Shown here piece by piece: positions 23,440-35,968 of a stretch of 64,000 bases of DNA. The stretch is taken from NCBI RefSeq assembly GCF_024679095.1, contig NW_026111662.1:251990-315989 (forward strand). Direction: 5' to 3'. Both the position numbers and the translations under genes were made by a program. The stretch comes from Eriocheir sinensis (lineage: Eukaryota; Arthropoda; Malacostraca; Decapoda; Varunidae). Position 1 is the stretch's first letter, and every line of letters starts with the position of its first letter. Under the pieces are notes generated by a model, which saw only the letters and a list, made by a program, of their open reading frames with translations, searched no databases and was not told where the DNA came from.

Positions 23440-24495
23440 ACAGTTTTACCAGCGGACGGGATGAAAGAATGAAGATGCTGGTTAACTCTTGCATAGTATA
23501 GTAGAGCAGTAACCTCTCAAGTATAGCATCAAAGCTCAGTAGTAAGTGGTGTAGTAGTAAGTCTTTCCCTCGGTTACTACAAGACACATCACCTCAGCTC
23601 ACTTGATTTTTTTTTTTTACAACAAAGGAGTCAGCTCAAGGGCACACAAAAAAAAACAATAATAAAAAAAGCCCGCTACTCGCTGCTCCCAAAAAAGAAT
23701 TACAAGAAGTGGCCGAAAGAAAGGTCACTTTCGGGAGGAGAGGTGTCCTGATACCCTCCTTTTGAAAGAGTTCAAGTCGTAGGCAGGAGGAAATACAGAT
23801 GAAGGAAGATTGTTCCAGAGTTTACCAGCGTGAGGGATGAAATAGTGAAGATGCTGGTTAACTCTTGCATAAGGGGTTTGGACAGTGTAGGGATGAGCAT
23901 GAGTAGAAAGTCGTGTGCAGCGGGGCCGCGGGAGGGGGGGAGGCATGCAGTTAGCAAGCTCAGAAGAGCAGTCAGCGTGGAAATATCGATAGAAGATAGA
24001 AAGAGAGGCAACATCGCGGCGGAATTTAAGAGGTAGAAGACTATCAGTAGGAGGAGGAGAGCTGATGAGACGAAGAGCCTTAGCCTCCACTCTGTCCAGA
24101 AGAGATGATTACCAGCGACAGGGATGAAAGAATGTAGATGCTGGTTAACTCTTACATAGTATAATGTAGCAGTGACCTTTCTAGTATAGCATCAAAGTAC
24201 AGTAGTAAATGGTGTACGTAGTAGTAAGTCTTTCCCTGGTTACTACAAGACACAACACCTCAGCTCACATGATTACCAGCGAAAGGGATGAAAGAATGAA
24301 GATGCTGGTTAACTCTTGCATAGTATAGGGGAGTAGTAAGCCTTTCTCTCACTAGTACAGCATCAAAGTACAGTAGTAAATAGTGTAATAGTTAGCCTCT
24401 TCCTCGGTTACTACAAGACACACCACCTAAGCGCACGTTTTTACCAGTGAAAGGGATGAAAGAGTGAAGATTCTGGTTAACTCTTGCATAGTAGA
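23440..24495. repeat. ~165-bp satellite containing a piece of JX retrotransposon
   Basis: Each unit starts TTACCAGCGAAAGGGATGAA and includes GATGCTGGTTAACTCTTGCA, which is the antisense of the JX C-terminal coding region. It then continues with unrelated sequence (TAGTATAG, CATCAAAGTACAGTAGTAA, GGTTACTACAAGACACA). Unit starts are near 23,447, 24,113, 24,274 and 24,442. A full JX 3' end is inserted into one unit at 23,609-24,105. Confidence 0.85.
23609..24105 (-). mobile_element. JX retrotransposon 3' end, 5'-truncated
   Basis: Minus-strand insertion: the T-run plus ACAACAAAGGAGTCAGCTCA at 23,611 is the poly-A side. The frame 24,090-23,725 encodes the JX C-terminus (ESKALRLI-like start, FRRDVASLSIFYRYFHADCS, HAGKLWNNLPSSVFPPAYDL). 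It is flanked by TGATT at 23,604-23,608 and 24,106-24,110, a probable 5-bp target duplication, and it splits one satellite unit. Confidence 0.85.
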
Positions 24496-24553
24496 TACAA
24501 CTCGCCACGGAGAGAGGGGGGGAGAGAGGGAGAGGGACCCCTCCTCCTCCATC

Positions 24554-24612
24554 GCCTCCTCCTCCTCCTCCTCCTCCTCCTCCTCCTTCTCTCTCTCTCT
24601 CTCTTCCTCTTC
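24554..24612. repeat. (CTC)n-(CT)n microsatellite
   Basis: CTC triplets pass into CT repeats immediately upstream of CR1-B. Confidence 0.95.
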
Positions 24613-24639
24613 TTATGCTCACGTTCATTTCGTTACTTC

Positions 24640-26770
24640 TCTTCCTTTCTCCGACAAGCGAACTGGTACAACTCGTCACGGCAAAAACAGGGGTCACATT
24701 TCTATCATGTACACAAATGCACGTAGTTTAATACCCAAAAAGGACGAAATTAGGGCGTATATTGCAACAGAGAAACCAGATGTGGTAGCCATCACAGAGA
24801 CTTGGGCCAACTCTGCACATCTAGAATCCGATTTGTCATTCTCTGGGTACGAAAACTTCCACAAAAGTCGAAAGCACAAGAAAAGAGGAGGAGGATTTTG
24901 CTACGTAAAAAGTACACTCCCTGCCATAAAAAAATAGACAAACAGGACGCGGAGAAATACGATTCTGTCTATGTGGAAATAACCACAAATAACAAGAAAC
25001 TAACACTTGCAACCGTATACAGGCCTCCAAAACAACAGGCAGCCGATGACACTGCCCTCTACGAAGAGATTCACTCTCTAACACAAAGCAAGGAAGCAAT
25101 TACAATTGGGGACTTTAATTCCCCTAACATTGACTGGGGACTGATGACTGGAGATCAAGAGGTAACAGGCTTATAGAAATGGTGGAGGATTCGTTCCTCA
25201 CTCAAGTTGTAACTCAACCAACAAGAGAAAACAATCTGCTGGATCTGGTATTAGTAAGCGACCCCGACCTCATTCGCGACTGTACAGTTGGTGAGAAACT
25301 TAATGGGTGCGATCACCACTTAATTCGTTTTAATATCAATATATGTCAAAAACTCGTAGATAATCCGTCAGTGATACCAGATTACAAAAAAGGAAATTTC
25401 AACTTAGCCCGTGTGCTGCTTCCCCCTACGACCTGGGACCAACTTGACGTCACCGAAAATACAATCGACAACGCGTGGAACGTCTTTAAAGATAAGCTGT
25501 TGCAGGTAGAGAAGGCTACAGTGCCTACGAAATCCAGGCGAGTAAATGGGGCCGTAGATCCACCGTGGATGACCAGAGAAATAAAAAGGGCAGTAAACCT
25601 AAAAAAAAGAAGTTATAATTTGATGAAAGAGAATGCCACGGCCGAAGCCAGCACACAGTACCACAACAGCCTCAGAGCTTGTCGCAGCCTTATTCGGAGT
25701 AGCAAGCGCAACTATGAAAAGCAAATAGCGCGCGAAATCAAAACTAAATCCGAGAAATTCTTCACGTACATAAGATCGAAAAAGAAAGTAAAATCCAATG
25801 TTGGTCTCCTGACAGACGAGACTGGATCTGTAACTCAGGACAGTAAACAGATGCACAGAATCCTCAACAGTAACTTCGCATCCGTATTCACAGTCGAGGA
25901 CATGGAAACCATTCCTGAGGGCCTTGACCCGCCTTAATGTTGAAAATGCAAAGTCATGCACATTGGGTCCAAAAATAGTAACCACACATACATCATGAAT
26001 GGGAAACTTCTGCAGGCGATGCAGGAGGAAAAGGATCTGGAGTCACTATCAGCAGTGACCTGAAACACGCGCACCACTGTAAAAAAGCCTACAAAGCCAA
26101 CACTATGCTCGGGTTCATAGCGAGGAACTTCGAGTGTAAACACCAGACGTGATGCTATTCCTCGTATAATTCCATGGTAAGACCGCACCTCGAGTATGCA
26201 ATACAGTACTGGTCTAGTTACAGAAAGGACATTGATTTACTGGAAAGGATTCAACGACGCGCCACGAAGATGATTCAACCTTAATGGCTCAACCGTACGA
26301 GGAACGACTCAAGCGACTCCATCTCTTTGCATTGGAGAAAATACGCCTACGAGGGATGTGATTCAAGTCTTCAAGTACCTGAAAATGTTCAATAACGTCG
26401 ATTACTCCAAATTCTTTGAACTGCAAACCAACACAAGAACTAGAAATAACGGTTTACCCATTCAGTCGAGTCGATGTAACACAGACATTGAAGGAGCTTC
26501 TTTCAAACCGAGTCATCCGCCACTGGAACAATCCTCCTCAGAAGTAGTAAATGCGAATAACATCAACTCCTTCAAATGTAGAATCGACCGTCATTTCGCT
26601 GCGTCGGGAGTAAACTGAATAACGAGGTGCTTTCATCTGCTCCTCAACATCGAGGTGCTATCATCTGCTCCTCAAGCCCCAAGTGGCTGTCGAGCAGATT
26701 AAATCACCAAAGCGGACTCCTCGTAATGAGCCAATAGGCTTTCTGTTGCCGGCATGTCCATGTTTCTATT
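24640..26770 (+). pseudogene. CR1-B ORF2 lacking its RT catalytic core
   Basis: 5'-truncated CR1 element related to CR1-A. The endonuclease is well preserved in pieces: MYTNARSLIPKKDEI, AITETWANS, VYRPPKQQ, GDFNSPNIDW, NGCDHHLIR. Frameshifts occur near 24,935 and 25,165. After VEDMETIPEGLDPP (25,936) the sequence jumps directly to NVENAKSCTLG-like sequence, the broken equivalent of the CKVMHIGS block of CR1-A. About 840 bp holding all RT catalytic motifs are therefore deleted. The C-terminus continues with several lesions to 26,618. The 3' UTR resembles CR1-A (ATGAGCCAATAGGCTTTCTG) and ends near GTCCATGTTTC. Confidence 0.85.
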
Positions 26771-28128
<1,358 letters not shown>

Positions 28129-28177
<49 letters not shown>

Positions 28178-28390
28178 TCCCTTTTGCCCTTGCTATATTT
28201 TCTTTCACCTTATTTATTCCTTAAAAGCTAATTCTCTCTCTCTATCTATCTCTATCTACTTCTATCTATCTTGTTATCTATCCGTCTGTATATTATCTAC
28301 TTATATTCATCTACTTATTATCTATCTATTCATCTATCTATCATTCATCTATCTATCATTCATCTATCTATCTATCTATCTTTCTCACTT
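28129..28390. repeat. (CT)n and (TATC)n microsatellites
   Basis: CT repeats at about 28,129-28,172 directly follow CR1-C. Imperfect TCTA/TATC repeats occupy about 28,228-28,382. Confidence 0.95.
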
Positions 28391-28640
28391 CCCGTAATTT
28401 AAGGTTATTTTGCTAAGGACACGTCTAAGAAATCGGTAATGATTAGCGTTTCGTCAACTTCGTTGTGCTCACTTCGCTGCGTGCTTGTAGTTCTCCGCGC
28501 GTGTCCTCATCTCCCGGATTGACTTCCCGGCGAGGCGGCATTATGCAAAATACGATGTTTACACTTCGGCTTTCCTGCGTTGTTTATGTGGGCGGGTGCG
28601 TGTGTGTGGTTTCTGGCGTATTTCCGGGTTTACTTTGTTT
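28391..28640. other. Unassigned sequence
   Basis: No recognised coding or repeat content. Confidence 0.4.
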
Positions 28641-28644
28641 TTTT

Positions 28645-28800
28645 CCTCGTGTGTGTGTGTGAGGGGGGAGGGGCGGGCAGTGTGTGTGTGAGTGTGTGTG
28701 TGTGTGCGTGTGTGTGTGTGTGTGTGTCGATTAATCTGTGTCTGCCTCTATCTATCTTTTTCTCTCTTTCTCTTCTCTCTCCTCCCTCTTTTCTTCTCTT

Positions 28801-28837
<37 letters not shown>

Positions 28838-28897
28838 ATATAGTGAAAACAATTGATGATATTTTTTTTAGAAGCCGAAAAAGAAATTGTATTATTC

Positions 28898-28950
<53 letters not shown>
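28645..28950. repeat. (GT)n, (CT)n and (CA)n microsatellites
   Basis: GT-rich at 28,649-28,727, CT at about 28,803-28,833, and CA at 28,900-28,950. Confidence 0.95.
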
Positions 28951-28952
<2 letters not shown>

Positions 28953-28989
28953 CGCTTGTACGTATACGCTCCTTGTGAAAGATTTCCGG

Positions 28990-29540
28990 TGTCGTGGGGG
29001 TCGTTAGAAGCTGGAGTTGTGGCCGGGCGAAAGGAGCGCTACATAAATATTACCTGTTTTCTTCCTTCACCTCGTGGCCGCGCGCTGCATCACCTCCCTT
29101 TACCCTTTGTTGAGGGGTCACGCCGGGCCGCTGCCTTGCTTTACCACGGAGGAAACGAGCGCTGGGTCTTGAGTAGAGAAGGATCCACTGGTGACAGCGC
29201 TTGTCTTGTGAGGTTTATTGTTTTTTACTTGCTCTTTTGTTCCGTCTTGCATTGCCTCCCTTTCGCCCCGCTGTCGTGCTTTACTACGGAAGAAACGAGC
29301 GTTGTGTCTTCAGTGTGGGATGATACACTGGTGGCAGCGCTTGGATATCCCTGTCTTGTGAGGTGCATTGGTTTTTACTTTTTCTTCTTTTTCGTCCTGG
29401 ATCACCTCCCTTCACCCTTTCTTGAGGGTTCACGCCGAGCCGCTACCTTTCTTTACGACGGAGGAAACGAGCGCTGGGTCTTGAGTGCGGTATGGTATAT
29501 TAGTGTTACCGTGGTAACGCTTGGATCCCGTGAGATGTAC
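28990..29540. repeat. Degenerate tandem repeat, three units of 140-171 bp
   Basis: Landmarks GGAAACGAGCGCTGGGTCTT (near 29,151, 29,291 and 29,462), ATCACCTCCCTT and CAGCGCTTG recur in order. A 233-codon open frame crosses the array, but its content is a translated repeat with no recognised domain. Confidence 0.8.
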
Positions 29541-29604
29541 TACTGGCGTGGTGCTAATCTTCTGGGATGTTTTGTTTTCTTTAACTAAATCCGATATCGT
29601 AATG

Positions 29605-29928
29605 GTGACTCTTGTAGTGGAATTCTTAAAGTCAGTGAAGAGGATCGTGTCAAACCGAGGACATGGGTTCGAGTCACACCGAAGGACGATGACAATTTTC
29701 AACCATCGCCAAGTGTCAAAAGATTACCTTCATGCTGGCCAGGTCCTCAGTCAACACTAGCTGCAGCGACTTCGTTCAAGTGGAGCACCGGGAGGCAGCA
29801 TGGGCCAAACAAGTCACACATCACGGCAGCCACTTAAAATAACGCCTGCACCACTAACAGACTCCGGTCGTCCAAGAGGCCCCTCTAGAGTGCCTACCGG
29901 CGCTAGAGGCAGCACCTAAAAAAATGGT
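29605..29928 (+). mobile_element. tRNA-derived SINE, first copy
   Basis: A pol III B-box-like motif GGGTTCGAGTCACACC lies at 29,665-29,680. Downstream, the body shares GAGCACCGGGAGGCAGCATG, CGCCTGC and GCCTACCGGC with the SINE at 40,946. It ends near an A-run. The A box is poorly preserved. Confidence 0.6.
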
Positions 29929-30425
29929 GTTGAATACCTTTCCTATGGCTCTGGCTTGTGACCTAAGTCCAGCACGTGTTCTCAGTAACTGCTCTGCTTG
30001 TATTGGTGGTGGTGGTGGCGGTTACCCGTTCAAGGCAGTCGTGTTCGTGTGTAGTGTTGCGTCTTTATTTCCTCGTTGGATATGCGGCGAAACTCCATTT
30101 TAGTGACGAATCAAACCTGTCACCCTTTTCGTAGCGGTACATAAAGTCTTGGTATTGGAAGTGATGGCAATGTGGTCGTATTGGCATCAAGGGCAAGCTA
30201 TTCATTCCCCGGCTTGATCTGTGACATTCCTCGTGCCCCGTGTGGCTGGGATGCTGTCAGGCTCTGGAGATACCTCGTCTTTGGGGTGTCGGTGATCCAT
30301 AAACCTTTGATCTCCGCGACACGCATCAGTGAAGGCCGCAGAGACATTGCATACCGAGATCAGAGGCCGAGATGTCCCAGGGAGTCATCTGTGCTTCCTC
30401 TCTCCCCTCCCTCTCTCCGTCTCCC
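29929..30425. other. Unassigned sequence with a GGT triplet run
   Basis: A GGT run lies near 30,005-30,020. The other sequence shows no recognisable gene, although a 89-codon frame is open at 30,172-30,441. Confidence 0.4.
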
Positions 30426-30429
30426 ATCT

Positions 30430-31195
30430 TCATCGTTGTAATTCCTTTTCTGTCTTCGGTAGATATGCAAAACCGTCACTTTTCATCCTTTTGGTTAATT
30501 GTCAGTCTCCTGTATTTTAGATTTCAATTAATATCTATTTCTCTCCCTGTCCTTCATCCATTTAATTCCTTTTCAGTTTTCAGTGTCTAATAATTCTACT
30601 GATAGGCATTGCTGTTCCTCTTATATTTCTCTTGATATGCATTACCGTCACTCCCTTTCATCTCTCATCTCTTCATCTTTCATCTCTTCATTGTCTTATA
30701 TTTCTTCTGATATTTATTAATGTCCCTCTTTTTCATCTTTTTAATTGTCTTTCTGTCCTCATTGTCTCAAGTTTCAAGTGATATTCGTTAAACCTCTCTT
30801 CTCCATGCTTTTGATTCCCTTTCAGTCCTCAGTATTTTCTATTACACTGATATTGCTGTTCCTCTCTTTTATCGTTGTATTCCTTTTCAGTGCTCAGCTT
30901 CTTATTTTCAACTGGTATATCCATGGTTGTCCCTCGTCTTCTAACTCTTAATCCCTTTTCAGTCTCCAGTGTCTTAGATTTCAGTATCCATTACTGTCCC
31001 TCTCCTTCACTTTTTTTAATTCCTTTTCAGTCTCCAGTGTCTTAGGTTTCAATATCCATTACTGTCCCTCTTCTTCACTTTTTTAAATTCCTTTTCAATC
31101 TCCAGTGTCTTAGATTTCAATATCCATTACTGTCCTTCTTCTTCACTTTTTTTTTTTATTCTTTTTCAGTCGTCAGTGTCTTAGATTTCTACTAT
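30430..31195. repeat. 68-bp tandem repeat, decaying leftward
   Basis: The motif CAGTGTCTTAGATTTC recurs with its GTGTCTTA core at 30,969, 31,037, 31,105 and 31,176 (periods 68, 68, 71). Each unit also has ATCCATTACTGTCCCTC and AATTCCTTTTCAG. Weaker copies extend left to about 30,430. Confidence 0.9.
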
Positions 31196-31858
31196 CATTA
31201 CGGTTCTTGCTGTGTACAGGGATAACATTGCAAGGTTTTTTTTTCTTTAATTGAATCTCAGTTTTTTGATTCGTTTATTTTTTCAACTTCGTAGCCAATT
31301 ATCAAATATCCATTCCCCAGAAATAGAAGAAAATATTGAAAATTGTTTTAAAATGAAAATGCTTATTCTCATCTGTTTCACGGCAATGAAAATTAATGTT
31401 ACGAACTCATATAAAGAAAAGCCATTTGTAGATTTAATTTTTTAGAGGAAAGGAAACAACTCAAAAACAAAAAATAATTGAGAAAAAGAAAAAGCCCGCC
31501 AACGACTGCCCCTTTAAAAGACAGTATAGATGATGGATTATAATAAAGTCACGAAATGATAAACTTGTTTCGAGTAAAGCCACAAATTTTCATATAAAAA
31601 CCGAAGTTAAGAAGTAAGAACCACCAATATTTATACGAAAACACGAATTTCAGAAGTAGGAGAGGAGGACAAATTTCCCCGTGCAGTAATCAGGATGAAC
31701 GAGGAATATATTCAAGCCTCGCGTTCTTAAGACAAATTGAAGGTAATAAGTTTGCACGCCTTGACTGACTAGGCGTCGCGGCTGCTAAGGCTGAGCAGGA
31801 CAAACACACCGCGCCGAGGAGCACCCAGGACGCGGCGGCGGGGAAGAGACGATTGTTC

Positions 31859-31860
<2 letters not shown>
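31196..31860. other. AT-rich unassigned sequence with a JX-like tail
   Basis: At 31,437-31,515 the sequence TTTTTTAGAGGAAAGGAAAC, then AACTC, an A-rich stretch and AAGCCCGCCA resembles the JX 3' tail in minus orientation. The rest shows nothing recognised. Confidence 0.45.
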
Positions 31861-31908
<48 letters not shown>

Positions 31909-32170
31909 CCGTTGACACCCACGAAGATGATGTGAGGAATTGTAATGATGGAAATGAATGGGACTTTTCTTCTTATTATTATTCTTACTCTTATTCTTAT
32001 ATTAGTTTTGCTATTGTTATTGTTGTTGTTCTTCATTTTCTTTTTCTTATTCTTCCTCTTCTTCTCTTCTTCTTTTTCTTTTTCTTCTTCCGTTTCTTCT
32101 TTGTCGTCTTCTTTGTCTTCTTCTTCTTCTTCTTCTTCTTCTTCTTCTTCTTCTTCTTCTTCTTCTTCTC
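31861..32170. repeat. (GT)n and TTC/TTATTC microsatellites
   Basis: GT at 31,861-31,906. T-rich triplet repeats run from about 31,970, becoming perfect TTC from about 32,118 to 32,168. Confidence 0.95.
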
Positions 32171-32204
32171 TTCATTTAACGTCCTTATTATCTCTCATGG
32201 GGCT

Positions 32205-32515
32205 GGACGGGTTGATGGGACGAAGAGAGTTACGTTCAGTGGGTAGATATGGCACTTAAAAAGGGACGGTAAAGTTATGTAAAAAGGGCGTACACAGTGT
32301 TAGTATTTGTAAGATGCGGTAACTAAGAGTCTTGAGTATGGGCGCTGTGCATAAACTGAATACTTGTAGAGATGAAAAGCGTCTTGTTCAGTGGGTAGAT
32401 ATGGCACTTAGAAGGGGACGGTTAAAGTACGTAAAAAGGGCGTACACGGTGTTAGGAGATGTACGATGAGGTAACTGAGAGGCTCGAGCATGCATAGACG
32501 CCGTGCATAAATTTC
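32205..32515. repeat. 161-bp tandem duplication
   Basis: CAGTGGGTAGATATGGCACT occurs at 32,238 and 32,399. AAAAAGGGCGTACAC, CGGTAACT or AGGTAACT, and GCCGTGCATAAA follow in both copies. Confidence 0.9.
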
Positions 32516-32534
32516 TTCGGACTCTTGGCACGAG

Positions 32535-33875
32535 GTGTGAGGGAAAGGAGTAAGATCGGTATTGTCCATGGAGGTAGAATTGGTGGAGTCGACATCAGCC
32601 CAATTAAGTGAATCCGCCTGAGCTATCATTTTACGGCCAGGTGTCAGGTGTTGTCAGGTCAGGCTCACTCTTAATGAGCTCGGCCAGGCTCGCCCACCCC
32701 CATCGTTTGGCCCTAAATTTGACAGTTCGTCGGCTTCACCTCAATGAATGGGATTAGCGGGCCGTGTCGACTCCACCAATTCTACCTCCATGGTATTGTC
32801 AGACGCTTAAACTCCACATGTCAACTACTTTCAAAGACCAAAAATGAGTTCAGTCCGGATCTAATGGGTGTTTTGTTATGTTCATTGTACAGATGTAGGG
32901 TCTTACGTCCAGGGTTATAATTCTAGACGTGGATATGCCCAAAACACATACTCTTATTTAGTTGTCTTTTGCATTGCTCAGATATGTTAATTTATATAGA
33001 GAGCACTCCTTTATCTCAATATCATCTCTCTTACATAAACTATTAAATACCAAAAGGAGATCAGTCGGATTATAATGGGTGTTTTCAAGGTCATGGTACA
33101 GAGGAAGGGTCAAACTACCACCAGTGTCATAAATCCCCTGGAGATGCCCAAACTCCCACGAGAGGCTAGTTTCAGTACAGAAGAATGGTCAGACTAAGGG
33201 TCATAAACTACCCTGGAATTTTCATAATCCTTCAAAAAGCTACAAATGATTTGGTCATAAAACTATTCCTGGAAATGTCCAAAACTCCTACAAAAGCCTA
33301 GTCAAATGAGTGTTTTAGGTTCATGATACAGAAGAAGGGTCAAACTTAACTTAAAGAAACACTCATTTGACAAGGCTTTCGTGGGAGTTGTGGGCATTTC
33401 CAGGGGTAGTTTTAAGACCTTGGTGGTAATTTGACCCTTCTTCTGTACCATGAACTTAAATAAACACTCATTTGACAAGGCTTTCGTGGGAGTTGAGGGC
33501 ATTTCCAGAGGTATAGTTTTATCATCCTGGTGGCAGTTTGACCCTTCTTCTGCACCATGAACCTAAAGAAACACTCATTTGACAAGGCTTTCGTGGGAGT
33601 TGAGGGAATTTCCAGAGGTATAGTTTTATCATCCTGGTGGTAGTCTGACCCTTCTTCTGCACCATGAACCTAAAGAAACACTCATTTGACAAGGCTTTCG
33701 TGGGAGCTGTGGGCATTTCGAAATGTAGTTTTATGACCCTGGTGGTAGTTTGACCCTTCTTCTGTACCATGACCTTAAAAAAACACTCATTAGAAATTTA
33801 GAACCCGACTGATTTCCTTTTTGGCCTTTGGAAATCGTTGATGTGAGAGGTGGATGCGTCTGGCAATACCGACCT
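32535..33875. mobile_element. Head-to-head M1 complex with internal tandem units
   Basis: The left side reads in M1 plus orientation (from GATCGGTATTG/CAGACGCTT) and the right side in minus orientation (ending GGATGCGTCTGGCAATACC). The switch is near 33,350, where CAAATGAGTGTTTTAGGTTC is followed by AAGAAACACTCATTTGACAA. The right half holds about four tandem 100-105-bp units, each with CATTTGACAAGGCTTTCGTG and TTTGACCCTTCTTCTG. A hAT-like MITE sits in the left end. The whole is one long imperfect palindrome with no coding content. A short GT tract follows at 33,886-33,912. Confidence 0.75.
32567..32792. mobile_element. hAT-like MITE, 226 bp, perfect TIRs and 8-bp target duplication
   Basis: Perfect 28-bp inverted ends (CATGGAGGTAGAATTGGTGG onward) lie at 32,567-32,594 and 32,765-32,792. 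The identical 8-bp flanks GTATTGTC are at 32,559-32,566 and 32,793-32,800. Joining the flanks regenerates a normal M1 left end. There is no coding sequence. The perfect ends suggest a fairly recent insertion. Confidence 0.9.
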
Positions 33876-33912
33876 GAGGCTGTCGCTGTGTGTGTGTGTG
33901 TGTGTGTGTGTC

Positions 33913-34109
33913 CCGCTATGGCCCACACCAGCTACATATTACTTGCTTCCCTCTGCACTACATGTTGAGTCTATCCTATTTCCCGTCCACCTCTGTCCAC
34001 TAGACTTTTCGTACTGTGACACATTTTCTGATCAAACGTTACCCTCCCTGGTGTGCTATTTGGCTGCCTTTTGATCGTACTAAGAGTGGGGCGTCAATTG
34101 TTCCCGGTC
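33913..34109. other. Unassigned sequence
   Basis: No recognised feature. Confidence 0.4.
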
Positions 34110-34815
34110 CGTGATTAATATTGTCCGCTTTCCGTTTTCTTTCCGTTCAACAGTTTGTAGAATTTGCCTCCTGTCGTCGGTAGTTCCATAGACATTTGTG
34201 ATTTTTTTTTTTTTTTGTTCTGCTTGTTTTTTTTTTTGTTTTTTTTCCCTTTGGTTTTCTTTCCGTTTCACAGTTAGTAGAATTTGCCTCCTGTCGTCGG
34301 TAGTTCCATAGACATTTGTGATTTTTTTTTTGTTCTGCTTCTGTTCTTTTTTTTCCCCTTTGGCTTTCTTGCACTTTAACAGTTAATAGAATTTGCCTCC
34401 TGTCGTCGGTAGTTCTATAGACATTTGTGATTTATTGCCGTGTTTTTTTGCTCCGTTTTTGTGCTATTAATCACGTTTTTTCCTTTCTTTCGTTTTCTTG
34501 CACTTTAACTGTTAACAGAATATGCCTCTCGTCGTAGGTCGTTCTGTAGACATTTGTAATATATTTGTTTGTTTTTTCTCTTATCGGGTTCCTTTTCGTA
34601 ATAACCCCATTTTCTTCGACACTAAATATTATTTTCCACTAACAGTATCCTTCCTGGCAGTCACTCGCTCGTGCCGTGGACATTTATAACTTTTTCTGTA
34701 ATCTTGTTCTGTTCCTGTGCCCTTTTTGCATTAATCACATTTTTTTCGATACTTTATTATTTCCACTTCAATAATTTCTCCTGGCAGTCACTCGCTCGCT
34801 GCTAACATATATAAC
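34110..34815. repeat. ~120-bp tandem array, about six units
   Basis: AGAATTTGCCTCCTGTCGTC recurs with starts at 34,159, 34,279 and 34,388, and a variant at 34,517, each followed by TAGACATTTGTGAT and T-runs. More distant copies with CCTGGCAGTCACTCGCTCG lie near 34,654 and 34,780. Confidence 0.88.
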
Positions 34816-34956
34816 TTGTCCCGGGTGAATGAAGTTTTCTCGTGTGTTCAAACTTGCTTCTCGGGTACACTTCCCTAACACACTCGAGGACGTCCCTGGT
34901 GATGCCTCGGTCCCCGCCTTCCACGCCCCCTCGCTGCCACCAACGCTCTCTGGGTC

Positions 34957-35110
34957 ATGTTCTTAAACCTTTCGTCGCCCAAGGACATACACTTAACAAG
35001 GCTTTCGTGGGATTTGTGGGCATTTCCAGGGGTAGCTTTATGACCCTGGTGGTAGTTTGATTAAGTTTCTGCACCATGAGCGTGAGGAAACTGTCTTTTT
35101 TGGCCTCTTT
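34957..35110 (-). mobile_element. Partial M1 element (minus orientation)
   Basis: CATGTTCTTAAACCTTTCGT, ACAAGGCTTTCGTGGGATTT, GCATTTCCAGGGGTAGCTTT, GACCCTGGTGGTAGTTTGAT and TGCACCATGA appear in M1 order. The distal third is lost. Confidence 0.8.
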
Positions 35111-35137
35111 AGATATGACTTATGTAAAGGAAGGGAA

Positions 35138-35674
35138 CGTGGTGGTGGTGGTGGTGGTGGTGGTTACGATGGTGGTGGTAGTTTGTTTTCTTCTTTTCCT
35201 TGTTTGTCTTCTTTCTTTCTTTTTCTTGTTCTTGTTGTTCTTGTTTTTGTTGTGGTTCTTGTACTTCTTTTCTTTTTCCATTTGTATTTTTCCTTCGTTT
35301 TCTTTTTATTTTTTTGTTTATTTTCTTTATATTTTCTTTTATCACCTCACTTCTCATCTCCTAGCTTACGTTTATGGCTCCCCGTCTGCGTCATCATAAC
35401 ACACACACACACACAAGGCTTTTTCTCCCCGTGCTTGCCGTCCTTTCTTGCATGTAAGTCGTGTGTTTTTGTCGAGGCGCGGCGCTGTGTGTTGTTTGTG
35501 CTCGCGGCCCGCTCAAGTGGCATGAGGAGGTGGTGGTGATGAAGGTGGTGGTGATGTGTATTTTGTTGTGGTTTTATTGTACTGATGATGATGGTAGAGG
35601 TACATATGTATTTATTGTATTTTTTTTTTTTTTTTGTGTGTTTGTGTTTGTCTGGGTGGTTGGGGTAGATACAG

Positions 35675-35723
<49 letters not shown>

Positions 35724-35880
35724 GATACACACATACACACACAGACACACACGTACACACACACTCCCTCCCTCTCTCTCACTCTCCCTTCCCTTTCTCT
35801 TCCTCCTCCCTCCCTCCCTCTCTCCCTCTCTCCTCTGCAGGCATCTCATTCATAGGTAAAACAAAGTAATTTATCTTCAT
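35138..35880. repeat. Low-complexity patchwork: (GGT)n, T-rich, (CA)n, (CT)n
   Basis: GGT at 35,139-35,185, T-rich DNA to about 35,350, CA at 35,398-35,416 and 35,683-35,722, CACACA/TACACA to 35,762, and CT-rich to 35,838. The pyrimidine-rich end leads into a 3' splice-like site at 35,891. Confidence 0.85.
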
Positions 35881-35892
35881 TTCTTTCCACAG

Positions 35893-35968
35893 GTACGTTG
35901 CGCAGCCTCGTAACCTGGTGCAGTCCTTGGGCATGCCGTGTGTGTGTCGGGTTACTACAGGGCGGAAC
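35893..35968 (+). CDS. Candidate orphan internal exon (76 bp)
   Basis: A strong acceptor-like context (pyrimidine tract ending TTTCTTTCCACAG at 35,892) and a consensus donor (AAC followed by GTGAGT at 35,969) delimit 76 bp. After one base of a split codon the frame is open through 25 codons, with sequence YVAQPRNLVQSLGM and then CVCRVTTGRN. A second frame is also open. No domain is recognised and no partner exon was found, so this may be chance. Confidence 0.25.

Noticed and set aside
28887..29588. 233-codon plus-strand frame
   Set aside because: It begins in a CA microsatellite and crosses three degenerate repeat units; the translation is itself a repeat without a known domain.
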